DNA of 21,862 nt from CAZNXJ01 sp964577115 (GTDB taxonomy: Bacteria; Planctomycetota; Planctomycetia; Pirellulales; Pirellulaceae). The stretch spans positions 1 through 21,862 of the forward strand of contig CAZNXJ010000050.1 of the NCBI GenBank assembly GCA_964577115.1. Direction: 5' to 3'. A program made the translations under genes and the position numbers. Positions 7,808 to 15,942 of this stretch are shown here, piece by piece (the stretch's first letter is position 1; each line of letters starts with the position of its first letter). Below the pieces are notes generated by a model. That model searched no databases, was not told where the DNA came from, and saw nothing but the letters and a program-made list of their open reading frames with translations.

Positions 7808-8931
7808 TGAGCTGTCCGCGCGGGCTGAAGTGGGGAGCGCTTCGCTGCGCGTTCTTCCGGCCGGCCCGCGACCTCACGCAGCTCGCGAGCCAACTGGCGG
7901 CCAATGACCGGAATCGCGAAATTTTCCACGACATGCGCGCGGGCGTTTTGCGCGATCCGGTTTCGTTCTTCAGGGCTTTCGATGAGCCGAGAAAGTGCGG
8001 CGATCCATTCTTCCTGAGTCGTAGCGAGCAGTCCGGTTTCGCCGTGCTGCACGAGTTCGCAGTTGTAGCCAATCGCCGTCGCGACACCGGGAACCCCGGT
8101 CGACATGTACTGCCGCAGCTTGCAGGCGCTCTTCCCTCTGCTCCATTCCTCATTCGGCAACGGCATGATGCCGATGTCGAGTCCGTGGAATTGCTCGACT
8201 TCTCGTTCGAGACTCCATGCCACTTGTTCCGTGCGGATTCCTTCGGCTTCAAAATTACCGCCGATCACGCGTACAACAACATGCGGATAGCGCCGCGAGA
8301 TCTCGCGGAGCGCCGGCTCGACGAGCTCCATATACTTCGCCGTGCTGGGGCTGCCGACCCAGCCGATCACGAGGCGGTCGGTCGCCTTATGCGGCCCGCG
8401 CGGTACCAGCCGTTCGGTGTCTTCCGCCTCGGGAACAATCGAAACATTCGCGTTGTAGTTGCGCGAATAATCGGCCAGGTAGCTGTTCGGAACGATGATG
8501 CGGTCGACGAGCCCAATGATTTCGGGCACCCGCGATTGGGACCGCAGCAGATCGGCCAGCCGGTGATTCAGGCTCGACTTGTGAATATGAATGGCGTCAT
8601 CGAAGTCGAACACCAAGGGAACGCCGGTCTTGCGGTAGCGGCGTTCACAGATGGGCGGCCCAAACGGATACGCACCTTTGAGGATGTACACTAGGTCGTA
8701 GTCGCGCATCTTGCGAGCCAGCGCCAAGCGGCGCAGCAGGGCCCAGGCCATGATGCGGGACTTCCAGGCCGTCTGGCCCGGCTTTCGCGATCGCAAATAC
8801 TGCTGCTCATTCAGGAGCGGCACGGCATCGCATTGGATGCCTACCGATTCCAGATACGGCAGCATTTGATAGATGCGGTATCGGGGACTCGGTGCGATTC
8901 GCGGGTACAGCGGCAGAAATAAAACTCGCAT
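7804..8931 (-). CDS. GT4-like family glycosyltransferase
   Basis: This is a 375-aa GT-B glycosyltransferase. The N-terminus MRVLFLPLYPRIAPSPRYRI is typical of a subgroup starting with an S-x-R-Y-R loop. VFDFDDAIH (107-115) is a conserved acceptor-domain motif, and IGWVGSPST (189-197) opens the donor domain. The usual first Glu of the GT4 signature is replaced: SACKLRQYMSTGVP (268-281) has Gln where most enzymes have Glu, as in a known branch of the family. The frame is open to 9108, but the family start is at ATG 8931. That ATG lies one base after the TAA of the deacetylase gene, supporting it. It probably adds one sugar of the repeat unit. Confidence 0.87.
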   Translation of the reverse strand: MRVLFLPLYPRIAPSPRYRIYQMLPYLESVGIQCDAVPLLNEQQYLRSRKPGQTAWKSRIMAWALLRRLALARKMRDYDLVYILKGAYPFGPPICERRYRKTGVPLVFDFDDAIHIHKSSLNHRLADLLRSQSRVPEIIGLVDRIIVPNSYLADYSRNYNANVSIVPEAEDTERLVPRGPHKATDRLVIGWVGSPSTAKYMELVEPALREISRRYPHVVVRVIGGNFEAEGIRTEQVAWSLEREVEQFHGLDIGIMPLPNEEWSRGKSACKLRQYMSTGVPGVATAIGYNCELVQHGETGLLATTQEEWIAALSRLIESPEERNRIAQNARAHVVENFAIPVIGRQLARELREVAGRPEERAAKRSPLQPARTAQ

Positions 8932-8932
8932 C

Positions 8933-9946
8933 TTAAACGCCTTTCGCAGCCAGTGGCGATGGGGTTCGTGGCGGCGTAATTGAGGCGTGACCCGCTGGGA
9001 TAGAGAGCGCTTCGAGTTCGGCGGCATAGCCGGCCATCGAGGTGAACTCGAGTTGCCCGCGCTGCACAAATGTCTGCGCGTACTCGAGTATCTGCACAAT
9101 GCCGGCAATCAGCTCGTCGGTTCGTAATCCCAGGTTAAACGGATGCGTCCACAAGTGATAGATGCCTCCCGTCGCGGCAGCTCGCTGGATGCCGCGCCGC
9201 GCTTTGGCGACGCGATCTTCGAGCGACACCCAGCGCCCGACGCTTTGGAATGGCGAATAGTATTGGCTCGAGGGAATCTCCCAAAGTCCTTCGGCCGTTT
9301 TCACGGCGTGGCGCACGCAGGGCGGGCGGCGCAGCTTCGCGTCGAGCAAACGAAAGCCCGCTCGCACGACGGAACCTGGCAACCGTTCAAACCAGCCGCT
9401 CTCCGGCCCGCGATAGCACTTGAATCCGTGCCGCGCCAACAGGTCGAAGTGCGCCATGAAATGCTTGGGAAAGATAAAGGAGCGGGGACGCGGCAGGCCG
9501 AGCTGCTGGAACAATTCGACGCTACGCGCGAGTTCCAAATCAAAGGCCTCGCGACATTCCGGCGTGTCCTGAACAAACAAGTGCGTCAGCGTATGGCATC
9601 CGATGTCCTGCGCCGGTTCGGCCTCCCGTAGCCACTCGAAAATATCCTCGGCATACCAATGCGGCTCGGTACGATGATCGCCGACCGGGATATCCGCAAA
9701 CTCGGGGCCGGACAGCCATGGATGGCGTGTGGGACCGCCGAGCGCCAGGGCGCCGACGGCTACCCAGGTCGCGGGAACGCGGTGCTGCTGGAAGACGGCG
9801 AGCAGTTTGCGGATCGCATTGCGAGTGCCGGGCAGGTAGGCCTGAACACGCTTCGCGGTGGGCCGGCCGCGCGTGCCCCAAGCCAGCTCGAAGTCGAGCG
9901 AAATTATGAGGCGGCCGGGGCCGCGTGTTGTCTGATGTTTGATCAC
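8933..9946 (-). CDS. Polysaccharide deacetylase (NodB-like, CE4-type)
   Basis: The 337-aa protein shows a divergent NodB-homology fold. LIISLDFELAWG (13-24) carries the catalytic-base Asp18 region, replacing the more common TFDDG. GCHTLTH (116-122) gives the metal-binding His118/His122 pair. FIFPKHFM (157-164) is the third motif region, and LWTHPFNLG (265-273) the C-terminal His motif. Such enzymes remove N-acetyl groups from amino sugars, here probably on the exported polymer or its precursor. No signal peptide or membrane helix is evident, so the action may be cytoplasmic. The start is GTG at 9946, whose GTGA overlaps the stop of the ATP-grasp gene; this overlap decides the start. Substrate is inferred from family and context only. 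Confidence 0.85.
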   Translation of the reverse strand: MIKHQTTRGPGRLIISLDFELAWGTRGRPTAKRVQAYLPGTRNAIRKLLAVFQQHRVPATWVAVGALALGGPTRHPWLSGPEFADIPVGDHRTEPHWYAEDIFEWLREAEPAQDIGCHTLTHLFVQDTPECREAFDLELARSVELFQQLGLPRPRSFIFPKHFMAHFDLLARHGFKCYRGPESGWFERLPGSVVRAGFRLLDAKLRRPPCVRHAVKTAEGLWEIPSSQYYSPFQSVGRWVSLEDRVAKARRGIQRAAATGGIYHLWTHPFNLGLRTDELIAGIVQILEYAQTFVQRGQLEFTSMAGYAAELEALSIPAGHASITPPRTPSPLAAKGV

Positions 9947-11151
9947 GCGTTCACCTCGACTGCCGCCCGATTGGCCGCCCCGCGCGATCGCATACGTTCG
10001 CGGATCCGTCGCATGTAGTAAAAGACGCTGGAAAACAACGGCCGCATATCGCTCGTGCTGGCAACCGCGCCGTGGTTGCGCGGCGAAAGGGCCGAGAGTA
10101 AGGAGCCGAAGGGCACATCACGCGTTTTGAGATGATGAGGCCAGGTCAGCAGATCTTTTTCGAGAAAGCACCAGCGCGTGCCGTCGACCTGGCGAGGTTC
10201 CGGTTCCGGCGCGAGTCCCGCGAGATCGGCGTACGCCGCGTGAAGGACATCGACGCCCGCGGCCAGCGCGAGGTGAAACCATAGGGTAGGGCGGGGATTG
10301 ACTTCGATCATCTTCAACTGCCCGTCGCGCGGGTCACGTTTGAACTCCGTTCCGCAAATGCCGCGGTAATCGACCGCATCGAGAAACTCCCAACTCAACC
10401 GCGCAACCTCGGGCTCCATCCGGCTTTCGGCAAACGACGCCGATCCAAACCGCGGCGGATACTGGCGCAGCTTGCGGCCCACAAAGCAGCGGCTGTGCTG
10501 GCCTTCCATGCCGCGATACATCGCCGCCACCCAGATTTCGGCTTCGGCCCCTGGAATCAACTCTTGAACCATCAAGCCGCCGACATCGTCACCGATATCA
10601 CGCAGCGCCTGGTGAAGTTCCCCCGGCGACGCGATCTCGAGCAACTTTTGACCTCGCAGCCGCTCACGCCAGAGGTGCCCCAGGATCGGCTTCAGTATTA
10701 AGGGGAACTGGAACGTGCGGATCTCGTCAAGCAGCTCGTCGAGGTTGGCCGGAAACGAGGTCCGCGGCGTGACGATACCGGCCTTCTCGCACAGCTCGTG
10801 AAAGTCGCGCTTGTCTGTGATGGCCGCCGCGAGCCCGCTAGTGGTTGACGGCGAGAGGCGGACGTGTGGCGCGAGCCGCGCTTGATGTTCGACCAACGCG
10901 AGCACAAAAGCGTCGCTCGTGGCGATGGCAACGGGCGGCTGGGGTTCCCTTCGAGCCAGCTCGATAATGCCATCGATCACCGCGCGATCGGTCGCGCCGG
11001 TGACGGCTTCGCCGGTGCGATACCGGCTGAAAAACGCCGGGCGATCCCCCTGGTAATCCGCGACATGAACGCGAACGCCTCGGCTGCCGAGCGCGCGGAC
11101 GACGGCCAGCCCGGTTGGTGAAGCGCCGCAAACAATGACGGATGCTTTCAT
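9943..11151 (-). CDS. ATP-grasp carboxylate-amine ligase-like protein
   Basis: The 402-aa protein has the ATP-grasp layout. The N-terminal Rossmann-like domain is VIVCGASPTGLAVVRALGS (5-23). A central ATP-binding region has FPLILKPILG (149-158, Lys154) and VQELIPGAEAEIW (195-207). The C-terminal Mg-binding strand contains EVNPR (283-287), with Glu269 upstream. Family members ligate a carboxylate to an amine or similar nucleophile via an acyl phosphate; the nearest style is D-aspartate-ligase-like or uncharacterised ATP-grasp proteins of polysaccharide clusters. The frame is open to 11427, but I chose ATG 11151 because the Rossmann motif begins there; a GTG at 11247 is an alternative. It is coupled by GTGA overlap to the deacetylase. 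The product is unknown. Confidence 0.82.
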   Translation of the reverse strand: MKASVIVCGASPTGLAVVRALGSRGVRVHVADYQGDRPAFFSRYRTGEAVTGATDRAVIDGIIELARREPQPPVAIATSDAFVLALVEHQARLAPHVRLSPSTTSGLAAAITDKRDFHELCEKAGIVTPRTSFPANLDELLDEIRTFQFPLILKPILGHLWRERLRGQKLLEIASPGELHQALRDIGDDVGGLMVQELIPGAEAEIWVAAMYRGMEGQHSRCFVGRKLRQYPPRFGSASFAESRMEPEVARLSWEFLDAVDYRGICGTEFKRDPRDGQLKMIEVNPRPTLWFHLALAAGVDVLHAAYADLAGLAPEPEPRQVDGTRWCFLEKDLLTWPHHLKTRDVPFGSLLSALSPRNHGAVASTSDMRPLFSSVFYYMRRIRERMRSRGAANRAAVEVNA

Positions 11152-11252
11152 CGTGCTGTCGTTTCCCTCGGTAGTTGCCGAGCGGCGGGTCGGTCGCTCG
11201 GGCGACTCGACCACGGGTGGACACGGAGGAGCGGAATTCTCGTGCACGGCAG
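11152..11252 (-). other. Short gap before ATP-grasp gene
   Basis: The 101 bp between the GT-C-like gene and the chosen ATP-grasp start contain GAGGGA about 13 bases before the ATG, a weakly placed ribosome-binding site. If the GTG at 11247 were used, most of this gap would be coding and add 32 Pro/Ser-rich residues. Confidence 0.3.
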
Positions 11253-12530
11253 TTACCGTACCGCCGTCGGCGAGGGACCCGTCGGCATTGTCGGCAGCTC
11301 GCTCGGGGGCCGAGCCGCCATGCGCCGCCGCGCTACGGGACGCTTTCGCACCTGGTGAGCAACATGGCGAAACGCCCAGCCGGTCGCCGCGAGAATCAAG
11401 TAAGCACCAACCAACTGCGTGCGCCAACGCATCAAGGGGCCTCCGTTCGTCGTCACCGCGCTGTAGCCGAACGTCAGAGCGAACGTCGGGATCAGCACGG
11501 GTAAGAGTTGGTCACGCCGCTCGCGCCACAGAATCCGCGCGCCACGAATTGTGTAAATCGCGCCGAAAACGACCATGGCCGCCTCCGGGATCGCCATCAA
11601 TTGGCGCACAGATACAATCTGCAGCGGATTCACACTAAAGAAGAAAAAATACAGCCCGACGATGATACTGATAATCGTCTCGGTAACGTTATCACCAATC
11701 GTGGTGACCTGGTTCGGCGATCCGAAGAGCGCACCCGAACCCTTGTTCATCTTCACACGCACCTTGTTCATGAAGTCCAGGTCCATGAACTTCATGTCCA
11801 GGTCGTCCAGCATTCCAGGCGCCCAGAAGACGGCGCCAACGAGCAACACGGCGATCAGCAGACCGGCCACCGAGTTGCGATAGCGGCTGGAGGTGGCGCG
11901 CGAGGAGGACACCATCGCGGTGATGACAAAGCCGATCGGAACGGCGAACAGCAGCGCGGCCAGGACGTACGAGCGCAGCCCGGCGAGCAGGACGAGGCCG
12001 GCGGCGAGCGGCAGCAGCCAGCCCTCGCGAGGGCGGCTGACGTAGGTCGCGATGCCGAGGAACACGAGCGCGACGGCCATCGTCGAAATCGAGTCGCGAA
12101 CGAGCATCGTGCTGTAATAGACCTGCGTCGGGAAGAAGACGCCAAGGATCAGCACGATGCGCGAGACGCGCACGTTATCCGTCACCATCAGCGAGGTGCG
12201 GTAGTACAGGTACGGAGTGACCGTGCCGGCGGTGACGCAGATCATCTTCGCCAGCAGGGGCACGTGCCCGAACATGTAATAGACGACACCGAGCGTATAT
12301 TCCCAGCCGAAATCGATGACGCTCTTAACACGCTCCGGCCAGATGGCGGGATTGTTCAGCTGCCAGCTCCGCGCGACCTGCTGACCAATCTCGTCGTAAA
12401 AGAACGCATCGCCCGTCAGCTTCAACGCTCGCTCGGCACCGGTGAAATGGATCACCAGCATCAGGATGAGCCGCACCGCAAAGGCGGTCACCATCCACTG
12501 AGTCAACTCATGCGCGGGAAGGCCGGGCAT
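11253..12530 (-). CDS. Polytopic membrane protein, GT-C glycosyltransferase-like
   Basis: The 425-aa protein has about 10-12 hydrophobic helices, for example near 14-30, 94-112, 147-164, 171-206, 220-237, 286-302, 313-328, 342-360 and 372-388. After helix 1 comes GDAFFYDEIG (40-49), with acidic residues in the first outside loop as in ArnT/PMT-type GT-C enzymes that use polyprenyl-phosphate sugars. A large amphipathic loop (about 238-285) is rich in Asp, Met and Lys. It could be a lipid-linked sugar transferase or a second polymerase-type protein; I cannot decide. The start is uncertain. The frame is open to a TTG at 12626, but ATG 12530 is the first standard codon and sits just before helix 1. 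No clear ribosome-binding site exists for either. Confidence 0.65.
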   Translation of the reverse strand: MPGLPAHELTQWMVTAFAVRLILMLVIHFTGAERALKLTGDAFFYDEIGQQVARSWQLNNPAIWPERVKSVIDFGWEYTLGVVYYMFGHVPLLAKMICVTAGTVTPYLYYRTSLMVTDNVRVSRIVLILGVFFPTQVYYSTMLVRDSISTMAVALVFLGIATYVSRPREGWLLPLAAGLVLLAGLRSYVLAALLFAVPIGFVITAMVSSSRATSSRYRNSVAGLLIAVLLVGAVFWAPGMLDDLDMKFMDLDFMNKVRVKMNKGSGALFGSPNQVTTIGDNVTETIISIIVGLYFFFFSVNPLQIVSVRQLMAIPEAAMVVFGAIYTIRGARILWRERRDQLLPVLIPTFALTFGYSAVTTNGGPLMRWRTQLVGAYLILAATGWAFRHVAHQVRKRPVARRRMAARPPSELPTMPTGPSPTAVR

Positions 12531-12648
12531 GGTCGAAACCCGAGGCGGCGGGCGGCGCAGGAGCGGGGCAACAGTCTTCAACGTCAACACCTCGTAGCGA
12601 AGCTGCCCTCGATGGCAAGCTTCCAAGGACGCGCGATAACGGATCGCG

Positions 12649-13539
12649 TTATTCGATCACACCCTGGCCATCCATAATGACTTGCTCGAGATACCGCCGC
12701 ATTTCCGGCGGAGATTGCTCGGCAAGCTTCCGAAGCTGCGGCTCGTCGATGAACCGCTTGTAATACGCGATCTCTTCCAGGCACGCGATCTTTAGGCCCT
12801 GCCGAGCTTCGAGTGTCTGTACGAAGTTGGCCGCCTGTAGCAGCGACTCGTGCGTTCCCGTATCGAGCCACGCGAAGCCGCGCGTCAGCGATTCGACGTG
12901 CAGTTCGCCAGCCGCCAGGTACGCCCGATTCACGTCCGTGATTTCCAACTCGCCGCGCGCCGACGGCTTTAAGCCCGCCGCGATCTCGATGACGCGGTTG
13001 TCGTAGAAATACAGGCCCGGTACGGCGTAGCGCGAACGCGGGTTCTTCGGCTTCTCTTCGATGTCTAAAGCGCGACCGTTCTTGTCGAACGTGACCACCC
13101 CGTAACGCTCGGGATCGTGCACTGGGTAGGCAAACACCGTGGCGCCTTGCTTGCGGCTGGCAGCCGATGCAAGCAGCGCTTGAAAGCCCTGGCCGTAGAA
13201 AATGTTGTCGCCCAGTGCCAGCGCCACGCGGCCATCGCCGATAAAGTCGCGGCCGATCAAAAATGCTTCCGCCAATCCGCGCGGCGCTTCCTGTTCGGCA
13301 TAGGCGAACTGCATTCCCAGGGATTCGCCCTCGCCCAGCAGCCGGCGAAAGAGCGGCAGATCCTGGGGCGTCGAGATAATCAGGACTTCGCGGATGCCGG
13401 CGAGCATCAGGACCGACAGCGGATAGTACACCATCGGCTTGTCATAGACCGGCAGCAATTGCTTGCTCACCGCCCGTGTCAGCGGGTGCAGGCGTGTGCC
13501 CGCTCCGCCAGCCAAAATGATTCCTCGCAGCGCATCCAC
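12649..13539 (-). CDS. rmlA: Glucose-1-phosphate thymidylyltransferase
   Basis: The 296-aa protein makes dTDP-glucose from dTTP and glucose 1-phosphate, the first step to dTDP-rhamnose and related sugars. The signature GIILAGGAGTRLHPLT (6-21) is followed by SKQLLPVYDKPMVYYPL (25-41). LALGDNIFYG (107-116) holds the Mg-binding Asp111, with EEKP (161-164) and WLDTGTHESLL further on. Length matches RmlA. The start is GTG at 13539, preceded by GGGAG about 10 bases upstream. It lies 53 bp after the tyrosine-kinase gene and before the GT-C-like gene. The partners rmlB, rmlC and rmlD are not in the window, so the final sugar cannot be named; other dTDP-sugars are equally possible. Confidence 0.95.
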   Translation of the reverse strand: MDALRGIILAGGAGTRLHPLTRAVSKQLLPVYDKPMVYYPLSVLMLAGIREVLIISTPQDLPLFRRLLGEGESLGMQFAYAEQEAPRGLAEAFLIGRDFIGDGRVALALGDNIFYGQGFQALLASAASRKQGATVFAYPVHDPERYGVVTFDKNGRALDIEEKPKNPRSRYAVPGLYFYDNRVIEIAAGLKPSARGELEITDVNRAYLAAGELHVESLTRGFAWLDTGTHESLLQAANFVQTLEARQGLKIACLEEIAYYKRFIDEPQLRKLAEQSPPEMRRYLEQVIMDGQGVIE

Positions 13540-13592
13540 AGATGGAAAACTCCCAAGTTAGTAACGAGTGCTGGACAGGGGGCGCCGCTGCC

Positions 13593-15905
13593 TTAGCGCC
13601 GGCCGTTGTTGCGATGAGCCGTGGCGGCGAGCTGCGTTGAGGAACGCTCGTTGGTGTCCGCGTCGCCGTAGTACTCATCAAACGTGTAGCCGTATTCCGC
13701 CGCGTCCGCATAGCTGTAGCCGTAGTCGCGATAGCCGTAGCCTCCGACGCGGCCGGCGTATTGTCCAGCGGCGCCCGCCGAGCCAATGCCGTTGACGACC
13801 ACGCCAATGACGCGAGCACCGACGGCGTCGAGCGTTTCCATGGCGCGGCGGATGTTCGAGCGGGCCGACTTGGTCAGGCGCATCACGACGAAGATGCCAT
13901 CCACGCGCGGCGCGATGGCGACGGGGTCCGTGACGGCGAGGACGGGCGGTGAATCGAGTATGACGATGTCGTACTTCTGGCGAAGCATATCCAGCAGCGC
14001 CGCAAACCGCTCGCTCGTCAGCAGCTCGGATGGATTCTTGGGCCGCGGACCGCAGGGCAGCACGTCGAGATTCTTGATCGACGTCGACCGAATCGCGTCG
14101 CTCAGCTCCGCTTCGCCTTCGATGACCGAGGCCAATCCAATCGAGTCGTCCACTTTGTAATACTTGTGAACGCGCGGCCGGCGGAAGTCGCCGTCCACTA
14201 GCAGCACGCGCTTGCCCGATTCGGCGATCGCCGCCGCCAGGTTCGCGGCCAGTGTCGATTTGCCGTCACCCGGCGACGGGCTCGTAATCTGGATCAGCCG
14301 ATTGTTCGTACCCCGGGCGCTGAAATACAACGCCGTGCGGACCGCGCGGTAGGCTTCGGCCGCTCGCCCACGCGGCATGTACTGCGTCATGATGTGCGGA
14401 GACACGTCGGGGTGATCCGGCAGACGCGGAGCACGCTCGGGATCGATGTCCAGCACCGGAACGTGACCGACCACCGGAACGCCCAATTCGCTGTGAACAT
14501 CCTCGGGGCTGCGGAAACGCTTGTCGGCCGAATTCAGCAGGTACGTCAGACCCAGAGCCAGCAGGAAACCCCCGATGCCGCCGAGTGCCAGCGACTGAGC
14601 GAGCACGGGTTTGATCTGAAAGCCTGGCCCCGGCGGAGTGATCTTCTGCACTTTCACGCCCGTCGCGCCGTTGAGCAGATCGATCTCTTCCAGGCGGCGG
14701 ACGATCGCATCGAACAGCCGTTCCTTGCGGCCCAGATTGGCCCGCAGGCTGGCATATTTCTCGTGGTCGGCGATGAGCTTGCGGGCTTCGAGCTGCTCCT
14801 GTTCGAAGAGCTCGTTGTACCTGGCCAGCTCCTGCTCGGCGATGTTCTGCTCTTCATGCAGCGCTTCAAGATAAACCGCAATGATGTCGCGCTCGGCCAC
14901 GTCGGCTCCGCCGCGAGCCTTCTCCTGATCTTCGGTCAGCAGCTTGCGCGTCAGCTCGATGCGCCGCCGAATGCTGACGACGAGCGGGTGGTCGGCGCCG
15001 TATTTTTCGAGAAGCGATTGTTCTTCGAGAAGCAGGGGAAACAGCTCGCGGTCGATTGGGTTGTTGGCAACCACCTTGGGATCCTGGGGCGACGTCGAGC
15101 TCATGCTGGCCGCCAGCATGCGCAGGGCATCGCGGCTGCTCCCGCGCTCGATCGCCTCTTGAAAACCCTGAATCTTGGCTTTGATCTGCGAGATACGGAG
15201 CACCAACGCCGCACGCGATTGCTCGATCGCCGTCAGCCGCGCCTCGTGAACATTCGTTGTCCCTTCCTTCGTCACGAGGAGCGGGCTGTTCATGAGGTGT
15301 TGCTGGATTTGCTCTTCCAGGTCGTCGATTTCTTTGAGCAAGCTGTCGTGCGCGTCGTTGATCAGCCGGCGCGTCTCGGCACTCACGTCCTCATACGTCT
15401 TTTTGACGTGATCTTCGTACGCGGCGATCAGCGCATCCAATACGGGTTTGCAGTCGCTGCGGTCTTCGCTCTCGTAACTCAGCACGACCACGTCGCCGTC
15501 GTTACCGGCAGCTCCCGCGATCGTCAGGCCCATCGTGATCTTGGCTAAGGCGTTTTCACGCAGGCTAGGCCGCGAGTTCAATTCGCCGATCCGGATGGCC
15601 TCCTCGACGATCGACGGGCTTCGCAGGACGACCTCGAGCGTGTCGTCGTAGATGGGCTTGTAATCCTGAGGATTATGGGATTCACCCGGAAACACGGGGC
15701 GCCGCTTCGTCACAAGGATCTCGGCGCGCGATTGGTATACAGGGGGGCGGCGGAGAAAGTCCAGGTAGCCCAAGCCGAGCCCGACGAGCGTGAGCAGAAG
15801 AATCAGCCATTTGTAGCGCCACGCGACGCCCAGAAGGCTTCCGGTCGCCTCCGGCACCGCGCGGTCGACCGGTTCACCCAACAAGGACGGGGTATCCGCT
15901 GCCAT
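13593..15905 (-). CDS. Wzc-type polysaccharide co-polymerase and tyrosine autokinase
   Basis: The 770-aa protein joins a Wzz chain-length domain to a BY-kinase. Helix 1 lies at about 32-50, a long coiled-coil periplasmic part at about 170-415, and helix 2 at about 435-457. EX2RX2R (Glu517, Arg520, Arg523) is the oligomerisation motif. Walker A is SPSPGDGKST (542-551), Walker A' LLVDGD (568-573) and Walker B IVILD (647-651). The C-terminus has ten tyrosines between 716 and 746, the expected autophosphorylation cluster. It should control chain length and polymer export. ATG 15905 was chosen over ATG 15938 because GAGGAG lies 10 bases upstream and the upper ATG sits inside a promoter-like box. 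No separate Wza gene is in the window. Confidence 0.93.
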   Translation of the reverse strand: MAADTPSLLGEPVDRAVPEATGSLLGVAWRYKWLILLLTLVGLGLGYLDFLRRPPVYQSRAEILVTKRRPVFPGESHNPQDYKPIYDDTLEVVLRSPSIVEEAIRIGELNSRPSLRENALAKITMGLTIAGAAGNDGDVVVLSYESEDRSDCKPVLDALIAAYEDHVKKTYEDVSAETRRLINDAHDSLLKEIDDLEEQIQQHLMNSPLLVTKEGTTNVHEARLTAIEQSRAALVLRISQIKAKIQGFQEAIERGSSRDALRMLAASMSSTSPQDPKVVANNPIDRELFPLLLEEQSLLEKYGADHPLVVSIRRRIELTRKLLTEDQEKARGGADVAERDIIAVYLEALHEEQNIAEQELARYNELFEQEQLEARKLIADHEKYASLRANLGRKERLFDAIVRRLEEIDLLNGATGVKVQKITPPGPGFQIKPVLAQSLALGGIGGFLLALGLTYLLNSADKRFRSPEDVHSELGVPVVGHVPVLDIDPERAPRLPDHPDVSPHIMTQYMPRGRAAEAYRAVRTALYFSARGTNNRLIQITSPSPGDGKSTLAANLAAAIAESGKRVLLVDGDFRRPRVHKYYKVDDSIGLASVIEGEAELSDAIRSTSIKNLDVLPCGPRPKNPSELLTSERFAALLDMLRQKYDIVILDSPPVLAVTDPVAIAPRVDGIFVVMRLTKSARSNIRRAMETLDAVGARVIGVVVNGIGSAGAAGQYAGRVGGYGYRDYGYSYADAAEYGYTFDEYYGDADTNERSSTQLAATAHRNNGRR

Positions 15906-15933
15906 ATTCACTCTGCTCCTCGAAGAATCCGTA

Positions 15934-15942
15934 ATCATACCA
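15934..15942 (-). promoter_or_regulatory. Extended -10 box upstream of the wzc-like gene
   Basis: Read on the minus strand this is TGGTATGAT, an extended -10 (TG-n-TATGAT). No good -35 exists at 17 bp, as is usual for extended -10 promoters. Initiation would fall near 15927, giving a leader of about 22 bases with GAGGAG before ATG 15905. The consistent geometry favours a real promoter, but none is shown experimentally. Confidence 0.4.

Noticed and set aside
11508..12677. Long plus-strand frame of 389 aa opposite the GT-C-like gene
   Set aside because: His/Arg/Asp/Gln-rich translation typical of the antisense of a GC-rich membrane-protein gene; the other strand has clear helices and motifs.
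14394..15548. Plus-strand frame of 384 aa opposite the Wzc-like gene
   Set aside because: It is the antisense of a gene with intact Walker motifs and a coiled-coil domain; codon bias keeps the frame open.
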